DNA from: Nonlabens sp.
Lineage (GTDB): Bacteria > Bacteroidota > Bacteroidia > Flavobacteriales > Flavobacteriaceae
DNA: 19,462 nt
Direction: 5' to 3'
Assembly: GCA_023301395.1 (NCBI GenBank)
Contig: JALZUY010000101.1
Coordinates: 1-19,462, forward strand
The position numbers were made by a program, and so were the translations under genes. The notes under the pieces were generated by a model. That model was not told the origin of the DNA, searched no databases, and was given only the letters and a program-made list of their open reading frames with translations. Below are positions 6,744 through 15,128 of this stretch, one piece after another (position 1 is the stretch's first letter; every line of letters starts with the position of its first letter).

Positions 6744-8613
6744 ATCTTCCCATGTGGACTAATAAAACCGAAATATCACTAGGTGAAACACCTGAAATAC
6801 GAGATGCTTGGGAAACAGTCGCTGGTTGAATAGCTGTCAATTTCTCACGAGCTTCGTAAGAAAGGGATTTAATCGATTTGAAATCATAGTTTGATGGAAT
6901 CTTTACATTCTCTAAACGGTGTAATTTATCAGCATTATTTTTTTCCTTATCAATGTAACCACTATATTTTACTTGAACCTCTACTTGCTCAAGAATATCT
7001 TCATCAAGATTATTCTCTTCGACATAGCTTTTAATTTCAGGAAATTGTTTGATATCATCTAAATCAATTTGAGGCCTAGAAAAAACTTTAAAATATTTAT
7101 CATGCTGTTTTACAAGAGCTGATTTTTTACTCTCTAGTAAAACATTCATCTCTTTAAAATCATAACTAGTATTCCTAAGAAACTGAACCATTTTTTCTGT
7201 TTCTTCCGCTTTACGAGCTACTCTTTTAATTGCTTCTTCAGTCACTAAACCTAGCTCATATGCTCTAGGCGTTAATCTTAAATCAGCATTATCCTGTCTC
7301 AACAACGTACGATATTCAGCACGCGATGTAAACATTCTATATGGTTCATCAGTTCCCTTAGTGATTAAATCATCTATAAGAACACCTATATAAGCTTCAT
7401 CTCTTTTAAGAATAAAGGCTTCTTCTTCTCTAATCTTACGTACCGCATTAATTCCCGCCATTAATCCTTGGGACGCTGCTTCTTCATAACCGGTAGTTCC
7501 ATTAATCTGACCAGCAAAATATAGATTGGATATACTTTTAGTTTCTAAGGTATGCTTTAATTGTGTAGGTGGGAAATAATCATACTCAATAGCATAACCA
7601 GGTCTAAAAAACTTGACACCTTCAAATCCAACAACAGATCTTAATGCTTTGAACTGCACATCTTCAGGTAATGAAGTGCTAAAACCATTAACGTAGACTT
7701 CACAGGTATTCCAACCTTCAGGTTCAACAAACAATTGGTGACGATCTTTGTCGGCAAAACGATCAATTTTATCTTCAATAGAAGGGCAATATCTAGGTCC
7801 TACACTTTGAATACGTCCATTAAACATAGGGCTTCTATCAAAACCTTCACGCAATAAATCATGTACCAAGGTACTCGTATAAGTCATATGACAATCACGT
7901 TGATTTGTCAATTTTTGTGTGAGATTTGTATAACTAAATTTAGAAACATCTTTATCACCTGGTTGCGGTAACATCTTAGAATAATCTAAAGAACGTCCAT
8001 CAACCCTAGGTGGCGTTCCAGTTTTCATTCTACCAGACTCAAAACCTAAATCGAGCAATTGTTCAGTAATACCAGTTGCAGCTCTTTCACCAGCTCTACC
8101 ACCTCCAAATTGTTTATCACCTATATGAATTAATCCATTCAAGAAAGTTCCGTTTGTAAGCACGACAGATTTTCCTCTTATCTCAATACCTAGACTTGTT
8201 TTTACTCCAACTACTTTATCTCCTTCCACAATTAGACCAGATACCATTTCCTGATAGAAATCCAAGAATGGTAAATTTTCTAACTGCAAGCGCCACTCCT
8301 CAGCAAAGCGCATTCTGTCATTTTGCGTTCTAGGTGACCACATTGCTGGACCTTTAGAAAGGTTAAGCATCTTAAATTGTATTGCGCTTTTATCACTAAT
8401 AATACCGCTCAAACCACCTAATGCGTCAATTTCCCTGACAATTTGCCCTTTTGCAATTCCTCCCATAGCGGGATTACACGACATTTGCGCAATGTTTTGT
8501 AAACTCATTGTAACCAACAAAGTGCTGGCTTTCATATTTGCGGAAGCAGCAGCAGCCTCGCTACCAGCGTGACCGGCTCCAACAACAATTACATCATATT
8601 CTTTATCAAACAT
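6742..8613 (-). CDS. mnmG: tRNA uridine-5-carboxymethylaminomethyl(34) synthesis enzyme MnmG
   Basis: A 623-residue FAD-dependent enzyme (GidA) that works with MnmE to install the cmnm5/nm5 group on wobble uridine 34 of tRNAs reading split codon boxes. The N-terminal dinucleotide fold has GAGHAG (12-17). The conserved cysteine near residue 46 lies in SCNPAMGGIAKG, and the second conserved cysteine in RYCPSIEDK (about 270-280). The C-terminal helical domain carries VKYSGYIDKE and ISGVSPSDISVLLVHM. Full length for the family. The start is 2 bases downstream of the ybeY stop, and both ends abut parS-like sites. In many bacteria gidA lies near the chromosome origin and partition genes; MnmE is not in this window. 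Confidence 0.98.
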   Translation of the reverse strand: MFDKEYDVIVVGAGHAGSEAAAASANMKASTLLVTMSLQNIAQMSCNPAMGGIAKGQIVREIDALGGLSGIISDKSAIQFKMLNLSKGPAMWSPRTQNDRMRFAEEWRLQLENLPFLDFYQEMVSGLIVEGDKVVGVKTSLGIEIRGKSVVLTNGTFLNGLIHIGDKQFGGGRAGERAATGITEQLLDLGFESGRMKTGTPPRVDGRSLDYSKMLPQPGDKDVSKFSYTNLTQKLTNQRDCHMTYTSTLVHDLLREGFDRSPMFNGRIQSVGPRYCPSIEDKIDRFADKDRHQLFVEPEGWNTCEVYVNGFSTSLPEDVQFKALRSVVGFEGVKFFRPGYAIEYDYFPPTQLKHTLETKSISNLYFAGQINGTTGYEEAASQGLMAGINAVRKIREEEAFILKRDEAYIGVLIDDLITKGTDEPYRMFTSRAEYRTLLRQDNADLRLTPRAYELGLVTEEAIKRVARKAEETEKMVQFLRNTSYDFKEMNVLLESKKSALVKQHDKYFKVFSRPQIDLDDIKQFPEIKSYVEENNLDEDILEQVEVQVKYSGYIDKEKNNADKLHRLENVKIPSNYDFKSIKSLSYEAREKLTAIQPATVSQASRISGVSPSDISVLLVHMGR

Positions 8614-8615
8614 AG

Positions 8616-9035
8616 CTATTGTTTCACGTGAAACATCATCATTTTTTCTTCTTCCTTACTTCTCATGAGCTTTTTATCCTGATCACTTTTATCGCCAAAT
8701 CCACATAAATGCAACAAGCCATGACTCATCACCCTTTGTAATTCAGTTATAAAATCTACAGCAAAAACCGTAGCATTTTCTTTTATTCTATCAATACTAA
8801 TATAAATCTCACCGTTAAGAAAATCATCATCACAATAATCGAAAGTAATAATGTCCGTGAATGTATCGTGATGGAGAAACTGCATGTTAATATCATGAAG
8901 AAAATCATCATCACAAAAAACATAAGAAATATCTCCTATAGTTTTATGCTCGGACAAGGCAATATTTTCCAGCCAGTGCCCATATTTAACCTCTTTATTT
9001 AATAGAAAAGAAGTTTGATAATTAAATTCCACCAT
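8616..9035 (-). CDS. ybeY: Endoribonuclease YbeY (16S rRNA maturation)
   Basis: A 139-residue metal-dependent RNase family member involved in 16S rRNA 3' end processing and ribosome quality control. The core motifs are TDIITFDY (60-67), GEIYISIDRI and the metal site HGLLHLCGFGD (105-115). His105 and His109 are present, but the third ligand of the classic HGxLHLxGYDH motif aligns with Asp115; as I recall, Bacteroidota members commonly lack that third His. Its start overlaps the end of the DUF4175 gene by 14 bases and its stop is 2 bases before mnmG, so translation is probably coupled. The last residues FHVKQ are encoded by a perfect parS site. Confidence 0.93.
   Translation of the reverse strand: MVEFNYQTSFLLNKEVKYGHWLENIALSEHKTIGDISYVFCDDDFLHDINMQFLHHDTFTDIITFDYCDDDFLNGEIYISIDRIKENATVFAVDFITELQRVMSHGLLHLCGFGDKSDQDKKLMRSKEEEKMMMFHVKQ
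8620..8635. other. Perfect parS site embedded in the ybeY 3' end
   Basis: TGTTTCACGTGAAACA is identical at all 16 positions to the canonical chromosomal parS bound by ParB/Spo0J. It overlaps the last codons of ybeY, giving the C-terminal Phe-His-Val-Lys-Gln, and lies 7 bases upstream of the mnmG start. Another 15/16 copy lies at 6728-6743. ParB recognition is inferred from the known motif. Confidence 0.88.
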
Positions 9036-12000
9036 CGCTTTTAAAATATTCCTTAACCTTTAATTTATACTGCTGCTGCAAAGGTAATACTTGTCTATTT
9101 AAAATCTCTTTACTATTAAAGTAACGAGCAGCACTTGGAATTTGATTATTACTCTTATTATTATAATCTTTAGAATTAGACGTAGCTTCTCTTTGCTCAT
9201 CTTTTCCTTGCTGTAAACCTCCATCCTTAAGTTTTAATAACTCATGTTGAATTTCCATCATGCGTTCCTCTACTTCCCTATTAAAACCTTGATCCAATAA
9301 TTTTCGTTCTACAGCCTTCATCTTATCCGTAATATCATCTACAATACCTTCCAAACCTTCATCACGTATCATATCCTCTAATTGATTACGTAATTCTTGT
9401 TGCTGTTTATAAATCTCATAAATACGTTTACTTTCCTCCTCAGACTCCTTATAACTCTTCTCTTCATCACTATCTTCTCCTTGACCGTCTGAGCCAGATC
9501 CTGGTTTACCACCTTTTCCATTTCCATTACTTCCTTGTCCTTGTCCACCTTCACCAGATTTCCCAGTAGAACCTTGCCCATCAGAACCACCTTCACCACT
9601 ATCGCCTCCTTTACCATCTTTGCCACCTTTACCTGATTCACCTTGCTCACCATTTTCACCACCTTCACCAGGAGCACCAGCTTGACCTGGTTTTCCTTCA
9701 CCAGGTTTCTTCCCTTCTCCTTCTCCTTCTCCTTCTCCTGGTTCTTTACCTTCTCCTGCTTTCTTCATTAACGATTCCTGTTTCTTTATAATATCCGGTA
9801 ATTGAAAACCAGAACTTTGACCTTGTCCAGGTTTACCTTCACCTTCTCCAGGCATGGACATCGCATTATTCATAGCATCCATCGCTTCACCCAACATATT
9901 AGCTAGAGTATTGGCACTCTTTAAAGTAAACTGTTGTGAAATTTGCCCTTTATTCATCTCAAAATCAGATAATTGTGATAAGGATTTATCAATATAATAA
10001 TACACATCAGTGACTTCCCTATTGATATCCATACCTACCTCAGGATTACGTGATGCAAGGGCAAATAAACTATCATCTACATGTTTAAAAGCACGTTCAA
10101 GATCCTTTTGGATTTTTAGTCTCTTTCCAAAATTAGGGCTGTTGCGCGTTAACCTCTTTACTCCATCTAGAACTATTTCTTGTTCCTTAGAAAAAACAAC
10201 AAGGTTATCAAGAATTTGACGTAACATTTCAGCATCTTCCTTAAGCTTTTCCGATTGGCCAGAACTCATTTGAGATTTCATAGCTTGCGCTTGTTGTTTC
10301 ATTTTATCAGCAGCACTTTTTTGTTTTTTTGAAGCACTAGGCGTATCAGATTTTTCTAAATCCTCACTAGATTGTTTCTGTTCCTCTTTAATCTCTGGAG
10401 CATTCAAAGGATCAAAATCTAAATCCATAGGTTTTTTTAAACCATTATTTTCTTTTTCTAATTCTTGAAGCTCCTTTTCCCATTCCTTGTATTCTTCATT
10501 TAATTTATCTTGATCCTCTTTGCTATTCTTATCACCTTCTTTCTTTGATTGGTCTTCTTGCTTATCACCAATATCATTAAGCTTGTCAATCATTTGTTCA
10601 TATTTCTGATTAACATAGTAACGTTTAGTAAGTTCTAATAACTGTTCAAGATTACGTTTCTGTTCCTTAGAATTTTTTTGAGCCTTTTCCAGTTGTTCTT
10701 TTAATTCTTCTTTAGTTAATTTATCCTGATATTCCTGCAGTTCTTTAAGAAGCTCCTCATTTTCTCGCATTTCTTTCTCACTTTGCTCCATGCGTTCCTC
10801 AAGAGCCTTTTTCATAGGATCTTGTTCACTGCTAGACTTTTCAAGATTGTTCTTCATCTTCTGCATCTGTTGACGCATTTTTTCTTCTTGATCTTGTTGA
10901 TTCTTCAACGCTTGCTCTAACTTCTTTTTATCGTTAAAACCACGCTGATTTTTCTCTAGTTGTTCTTGTGATATTTCTTTTAATTCCTCTTGTTTTTTTT
11001 CTTGCTCCTGTAATGATTTTTCTAAATCCTCAACAGACTTCTTTTGATCTTGTAATTGCTGCTCTTGCTCTTCTTCCTCAGTAGATTTTTTAAAGCCATA
11101 GACTTGGCTTTTTGCACTCTTATAGCTATTCACCACATCATTATCAATCGCTTCAAAAAAGAACTGATAATTTTTTCCTCCTTCAAGAGGTAGATTCCCA
11201 GGAAAAGTGAATAAAAATTGATCAAATGTTCCACGATTAGCTCCTATTTCATAGGTTTTTTGTGAACTAGTATTATCACTTTCATAATAAACAATTTGAA
11301 TCTTACGTATTCCATAATCGTCGGCAACATTACCTTGAAAATACATGATAGCGTCGTCTAAGCTATCTTTTTTCATTTCCATAGTTAGTTCTGGATACTC
11401 ATCTTTTGTTACATCGATCTTAAAATTAAGTTCCTCATAATCAGTTATAAACATGTTTGAGGTAGTGATGGAGTATTTAAGTGGTTTAAGTATCGCTTTC
11501 GCAAAAGCGAACTCATTACCATCCTTTTTAAACTGATTGATTTCTTGTCTTGTCTTAAAATCTACCTGCTCTGTAGCAGCGGTTTTTAATTTCCAAGTAA
11601 TCTTAGTTCCTTGTGGAACAAGTGCATTACCGGTGCTCTTTAATATTTCATCCTTTTTACCTGTGTAATAAGGATAATCCATAACGAGTTCAAACTGATC
11701 GATGGTAGGAACATCATCAACATCGAGTATAAAATTCTCACTGCGCACCTCATTTGCCTTTAAATAGAAGGGAATATCGCCTACTGGATTATTGAAAACA
11801 AAACTAAATCTACCAGGTGTTTCTTGGGTTAAATAATAAGTCTGATTTCCAAAATGAATACTAGCACTCTCAGGTATAGTTCTACCGGTAACCACTATAT
11901 TTAACTTAAAATCATGTTTTTGTAAAGTATTTAAATCTTCATTGAGAACTTTAAAAGTAAAAGGCGCTGGCGGTATGTACTCATTGTTAAAATCGGCAAC

Positions 12001-12543
12001 ACGTTTTGTGCTTTCTGTAAGGATTTCATTATTTCCTGTGAAAAATAGTGCTGCAATGATTAATACTGGAATGGCAAGATATTTTAAATAAGAAGCATTT
12101 TTCTTGAAATCAATGGCTAGCGAAAAAGGGATAGGCTTTAATTCTTCACTTTTCTGGTTGATACTTGCCCAAGTAAGCTCATCATCTCCACCATTTTTAT
12201 GTAATTGTAATACGTTAATCAACTTGTCTGATACCTCAGGGAAATGGGTTCCTATCATGGAACTCGCATCTCTAAAATCAATTCCTGAGAATAATTTAAA
12301 TAATCTCGCTACAGGAATACCTATGAATTTAAACAATAATCCTGCTTGAACAAGTATAAAAAGACCAAATAAAATGGTTCTTCCTGTAGTACTCAACCAT
12401 AAAAAATGTTCTACTACGGCTGTAAATAGAAAATACAACAAGCCAATCGCTAGAAACAAAATGATACCGCGTATGATCTCGTTTGTGTAGTATTTTTTAA
12501 TGAAGCGTTTAAGCTTTTGTTCTATTACTTTAAAATTATCCAT
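9022..12543 (-). CDS. Very large DUF4175 family membrane protein
   Basis: A 1173-residue protein matching, from recall, the DUF4175 family conserved in Flavobacteriia; function unknown. Three hydrophobic helices lie near the N-terminus (about 24-44, 55-76 and 152-170). Residues about 175-490 are a mixed beta-rich, probably periplasmic region. Residues about 490-870 are a long Glu/Gln/Lys-rich segment with strong coiled-coil character. Residues about 890-1035 are a Gly/Glu/Lys/Ser/Gln low-complexity segment including GEGEGEGEG. A final helical region follows. Residues 346-350 (AFAKA) come from a copy of the recurring palindrome. First gene of the operon with ybeY, mnmG and the methyltransferase; its 3' end overlaps ybeY by 14 bases. 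A near-consensus -7 element lies about 26 bases upstream. Divergent from gltX across 227 bases. Confidence 0.88.
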   Translation of the reverse strand: MDNFKVIEQKLKRFIKKYYTNEIIRGIILFLAIGLLYFLFTAVVEHFLWLSTTGRTILFGLFILVQAGLLFKFIGIPVARLFKLFSGIDFRDASSMIGTHFPEVSDKLINVLQLHKNGGDDELTWASINQKSEELKPIPFSLAIDFKKNASYLKYLAIPVLIIAALFFTGNNEILTESTKRVADFNNEYIPPAPFTFKVLNEDLNTLQKHDFKLNIVVTGRTIPESASIHFGNQTYYLTQETPGRFSFVFNNPVGDIPFYLKANEVRSENFILDVDDVPTIDQFELVMDYPYYTGKKDEILKSTGNALVPQGTKITWKLKTAATEQVDFKTRQEINQFKKDGNEFAFAKAILKPLKYSITTSNMFITDYEELNFKIDVTKDEYPELTMEMKKDSLDDAIMYFQGNVADDYGIRKIQIVYYESDNTSSQKTYEIGANRGTFDQFLFTFPGNLPLEGGKNYQFFFEAIDNDVVNSYKSAKSQVYGFKKSTEEEEQEQQLQDQKKSVEDLEKSLQEQEKKQEELKEISQEQLEKNQRGFNDKKKLEQALKNQQDQEEKMRQQMQKMKNNLEKSSSEQDPMKKALEERMEQSEKEMRENEELLKELQEYQDKLTKEELKEQLEKAQKNSKEQKRNLEQLLELTKRYYVNQKYEQMIDKLNDIGDKQEDQSKKEGDKNSKEDQDKLNEEYKEWEKELQELEKENNGLKKPMDLDFDPLNAPEIKEEQKQSSEDLEKSDTPSASKKQKSAADKMKQQAQAMKSQMSSGQSEKLKEDAEMLRQILDNLVVFSKEQEIVLDGVKRLTRNSPNFGKRLKIQKDLERAFKHVDDSLFALASRNPEVGMDINREVTDVYYYIDKSLSQLSDFEMNKGQISQQFTLKSANTLANMLGEAMDAMNNAMSMPGEGEGKPGQGQSSGFQLPDIIKKQESLMKKAGEGKEPGEGEGEGEGKKPGEGKPGQAGAPGEGGENGEQGESGKGGKDGKGGDSGEGGSDGQGSTGKSGEGGQGQGSNGNGKGGKPGSGSDGQGEDSDEEKSYKESEEESKRIYEIYKQQQELRNQLEDMIRDEGLEGIVDDITDKMKAVERKLLDQGFNREVEERMMEIQHELLKLKDGGLQQGKDEQREATSNSKDYNNKSNNQIPSAARYFNSKEILNRQVLPLQQQYKLKVKEYFKSDGGI
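9713..9738. repeat. CCTTCT hexanucleotide tandem repeat in the DUF4175 gene
   Basis: About 4.3 perfect units of CCTTCT on the plus strand, encoding alternating Gly-Glu on the minus strand. The six-base period keeps the frame, so slippage would change length by two residues at a time. Confidence 0.85.
11494..11509. repeat. Near-perfect copy of the GCTTTCGCGAAAGC palindrome in the DUF4175 gene
   Basis: Plus strand CGCTTTCGCAAAAGCG, one base from a 16-bp perfect palindrome. In the gene's frame it encodes Ala346-Phe-Ala-Lys-Ala, the same phase as the copies in pgk and gltX. Confidence 0.8.
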
Positions 12544-12568
12544 TGCTTGCTAAGTCGTCTTTGTAGGG

Positions 12569-12576
12569 TAAATATA
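12569..12576 (-). promoter_or_regulatory. Candidate -7 element for the DUF4175-ybeY-mnmG operon
   Basis: Minus-strand TATATTTA differs at the last position from TAnnTTTG and lies 25 bases upstream of the ATG, predicting a leader of roughly 20 bases. No recognisable -33 element. Confidence 0.35.
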
Positions 12577-12741
12577 ACGCAATGCATGGTATGTTTATGA
12601 TATGAGACGTTAAACAAGGATCGAGATTACCCAACTCCACACTTTGAGCGCTTCAATAATTATGAAATTTGCTTGATAAATTGATAAATTATTTTTGACA
12701 AACTCTTGACTGTTAACTCTCAACTCATAACTAACAAATAT

Positions 12742-12749
12742 TATCTTTG
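12742..12749 (+). promoter_or_regulatory. -7 element for gltX
   Basis: TATCTTTG is a full match to TAnnTTTG, 21 bases upstream of the gltX ATG. Just upstream, 12701-12726 holds three AACTC units within an AT-rich stretch. A -33 TTG at the preferred spacing is not evident. Confidence 0.6.
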
Positions 12750-12770
12750 CAGCCTTAAAAAACGGCTATA

Positions 12771-14288
12771 ATGAGTACTTCAGTAAGAGTGAGATTTGCA
12801 CCTAGTCCTACGGGACCATTGCACATAGGTGGAGTGAGAACGGCATTATTTAATTATCTATTTGCAAAAAAACACGGTGGTGATTTTATACTACGTATAG
12901 AAGATACTGACCAGAATAGATATGTAGAAGGTGCTGAAGATTATATCATTAACGCTCTTAACTGGTGTGGAATTCCTTATAATGAAGGACCAGGAAAAGA
13001 AGGAAACTGCGGACCTTATAGACAAAGTGAACGTAAAGGAATGTATAAAAAGTATGCGCTTGAACTTATTGATAAAGGTGCTGCATATTATGCATTTGAC
13101 ACGGCTGATGAGCTTACACAAGCGAGAACAACAGCTGAGTCAAATAAAGAGACTTTTATATACAATCATAACAATCGTAACGAGTTTACAAATTCACTAA
13201 CGCTATCTAGTAGTGAGGTTGAAGAACGTTTTTCACGTGGAGATGACTACGTTATACGTTTTAAGCCAGAATTGAAAACGCTACATATGTTTGACGAGGT
13301 CCGTAATGGGATTGAAATCAACACATCGCTGTTAGATGATAAAGTACTTTTTAAAAGCGATGGAATGCCTACTTATCATCTTGCAAACGTGGTGGATGAT
13401 CATGAAATGAAAATCTCTCATGTCATACGTGGTGAAGAGTGGTTGCCTAGTATGGCGCTTCATGTTTTATTATATGAAAGCTTTGGATGGGAACGACCTA
13501 AATTTGCTCACTTGCCTTTAATTCTTAAACCTACTGGTAAAGGAAAACTAAGCAAGCGTGATGGAGATAAAATGGGTTTCTCTGTGTTCCCACTAGAATG
13601 GAAAGATCCTAAAAGTGATGAGATTTCTACAGGTTTTAAACAAGATGGTTTTCTTCCAGAATCTATGATAAACATTCTTGCTTTTCTAGGGTGGAATCCT
13701 GGAACAGAGCAAGAAATTTTTAGCATGGAAGAATTGATTCAAGCATTTAGCTTGGATAAAGTAAATAGTTCTGGGGCAAAGTATGATCCAGAGAAAGCAA
13801 AATGGTTCCAACAGCAATGGTACGTTGCACAAGATGATGCTGTTATAGGAGCTGCTTTTGCAAAAGCGTTACAAGAAAAAAATATCGAGTACGGCTCACA
13901 AGATTATGTAAACATAGTTTGTGGTCTCGTAAAAGAGCGTGCTGTGTTCACAGAAGATCTTTTTGAACTTACTGGATTCTTCTTTACCGCACCAACTTCT
14001 TATGATGAAAAAGCAGCTAAAAAAGCATGGAAAGAAGATACTGATTCTATAATGAATAACGTGATTCAGATTATTCAAGATTGTGAAGATGATAGCGCCA
14101 CTGGATTGAGCACCGCAATAAAAGGATGGATTACCAGTCAAGAAATGGGCTTCGGTAAAGTGATGATGCCTTTGAGAATTGCTCTAGTAGGTAGTCTTAT
14201 GGGTCCTGATGTGTTTGAAATTGCAAGTATGATAGGGAAAAATGAAAGCATTTCTCGTATCAAGAGTGCGATAGCTCAACTTTCTTAA
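12771..14288 (+). CDS. gltX: Glutamate--tRNA ligase
   Basis: A 505-residue class I aminoacyl-tRNA synthetase that charges tRNA-Glu. The signature RFAPSPTGPLHIGGVRTALF gives the HIGH-type motif HIGG at 18-21. YHLANVVDDHEMKISHVIRGEEW is the conserved active-site block, and the KMSKS-type motif is KLSKR at 259-263. The C-terminal helical anticodon-binding domain follows. The start fits MSTSVRVRFAPSPTG and has a good -7 element upstream. Residues 362-366 (AFAKA) are encoded by a palindrome copy. The stop codon overlaps the convergent barrel gene: TTAA at 14285-14288 serves both stops. Confidence 0.98.
   Translation: MSTSVRVRFAPSPTGPLHIGGVRTALFNYLFAKKHGGDFILRIEDTDQNRYVEGAEDYIINALNWCGIPYNEGPGKEGNCGPYRQSERKGMYKKYALELIDKGAAYYAFDTADELTQARTTAESNKETFIYNHNNRNEFTNSLTLSSSEVEERFSRGDDYVIRFKPELKTLHMFDEVRNGIEINTSLLDDKVLFKSDGMPTYHLANVVDDHEMKISHVIRGEEWLPSMALHVLLYESFGWERPKFAHLPLILKPTGKGKLSKRDGDKMGFSVFPLEWKDPKSDEISTGFKQDGFLPESMINILAFLGWNPGTEQEIFSMEELIQAFSLDKVNSSGAKYDPEKAKWFQQQWYVAQDDAVIGAAFAKALQEKNIEYGSQDYVNIVCGLVKERAVFTEDLFELTGFFFTAPTSYDEKAAKKAWKEDTDSIMNNVIQIIQDCEDDSATGLSTAIKGWITSQEMGFGKVMMPLRIALVGSLMGPDVFEIASMIGKNESISRIKSAIAQLS
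13854..13867. repeat. GCTTTTGCAAAAGC palindrome inside gltX
   Basis: A perfect 14-bp palindrome, a symmetric variant of GCTTTCGCGAAAGC with both central C/G pairs changed to T/A. In frame it encodes Ala362-Phe-Ala-Lys-Ala. The paired changes keep the palindrome. Confidence 0.7.
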
Positions 14289-14923
14289 AAATATAAGCGA
14301 ACTCCAGCGGTAATGTAACTCATATTACCGTTGAGTTCCTCGCTTAATGCATTTTTACCATTTAATACATCGAGAAAAGAATAATGGTAATGAGCAGAGA
14401 ATCTAACGTTTTCTGTTCCACCACTCAGGCCTACTATTCCATTAAGATTAAAAGGAGTGGTTTCTTGAAATGATTTCACTGTAACAGCACTATTTCCTAT
14501 TATAATACTTTCTTCATATCTACTATCTTCTACTTTAAATTCTCCATTGAAAGATAATGCAGGTCCTATTTCAAGTGATAAGTAGTCCTTGTTTTCAATT
14601 TTATAAGCCCATAAAAGTTTAACCTCAGCGCCTATAACACTCATTTCAATGTTATCTTGTGTCAATGCTTCTTGAACTGAGAACTTATTATTAAACAGGT
14701 GTATTCCAAAAATCAAATCCCAATAAGGTCTAAATGAACCTATTGTTTCTAATCCAGCACTCCAACCTACTTTTCCTTCTACAGCAACATCATTGGTCTC
14801 TAAATTAAAAAAGGTGGCATCTATACCTATTCCTAAATGGTTGTTGTAAGCACGTGTTCTTTGAGCGGTAGACATAAAACTCGCAAAAAATAAAAATAGA
14901 GCTAACGATAATATATTTTTCAT
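14285..14923 (-). CDS. Outer-membrane beta-barrel protein
   Basis: A 212-residue exported protein. The signal peptide spans residues 1-20 (MKNILSLALFLFFASFMSTA). The mature part is rich in alternating polar/hydrophobic strands with Gly and aromatic residues (LGIGIDATFF, VGWSAGLETIGSF, VRFSAHYHYSF) and ends MSYITAGVRLYF with a terminal Phe, the usual beta-barrel insertion signal. It is probably an 8-strand porin-like (OMP_b-brl) protein; its ligand is unknown. It is convergent with gltX and shares a 4-base overlap including both stop codons, with no terminator between. A candidate -7 element TATGTTTA lies at 14940-14947 on the minus strand. Confidence 0.82.
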   Translation of the reverse strand: MKNILSLALFLFFASFMSTAQRTRAYNNHLGIGIDATFFNLETNDVAVEGKVGWSAGLETIGSFRPYWDLIFGIHLFNNKFSVQEALTQDNIEMSVIGAEVKLLWAYKIENKDYLSLEIGPALSFNGEFKVEDSRYEESIIIGNSAVTVKSFQETTPFNLNGIVGLSGGTENVRFSAHYHYSFLDVLNGKNALSEELNGNMSYITAGVRLYF

Positions 14924-15128
14924 AAAAGTATTTAAAGTCTAAACATAGTTTAAAACTGACTTTATTGGAAATAGTTAAGCCATAAATATCAAAATGTTGT
15001 AAAAAGAAAAAGGTGATTTAATATTACCAGAGCTTTACACACAGTATTGTCAATAGTTTCTGTAACATTTTGCTATAACTATATACTAATAGTAATGTAT
15101 CTTTAAACAAACTTTAAAAACACTAACT

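Noticed and set aside
9378..9701. 107-codon frame on the minus strand inside the DUF4175 low-complexity segment
   Set aside because: It is a shifted-frame reading of a repetitive Gly/Glu-coding region, giving a Val/Lys-rich product with no family resemblance; the other frame is a full-length conserved gene.
9440..9740. Repetitive stretch that might suggest a CRISPR array
   Set aside because: The repetition is codon-level low complexity (CCT/TCA/ACC-rich, hexamer units) in frame with a protein; there are no constant direct repeats separated by unique spacers.
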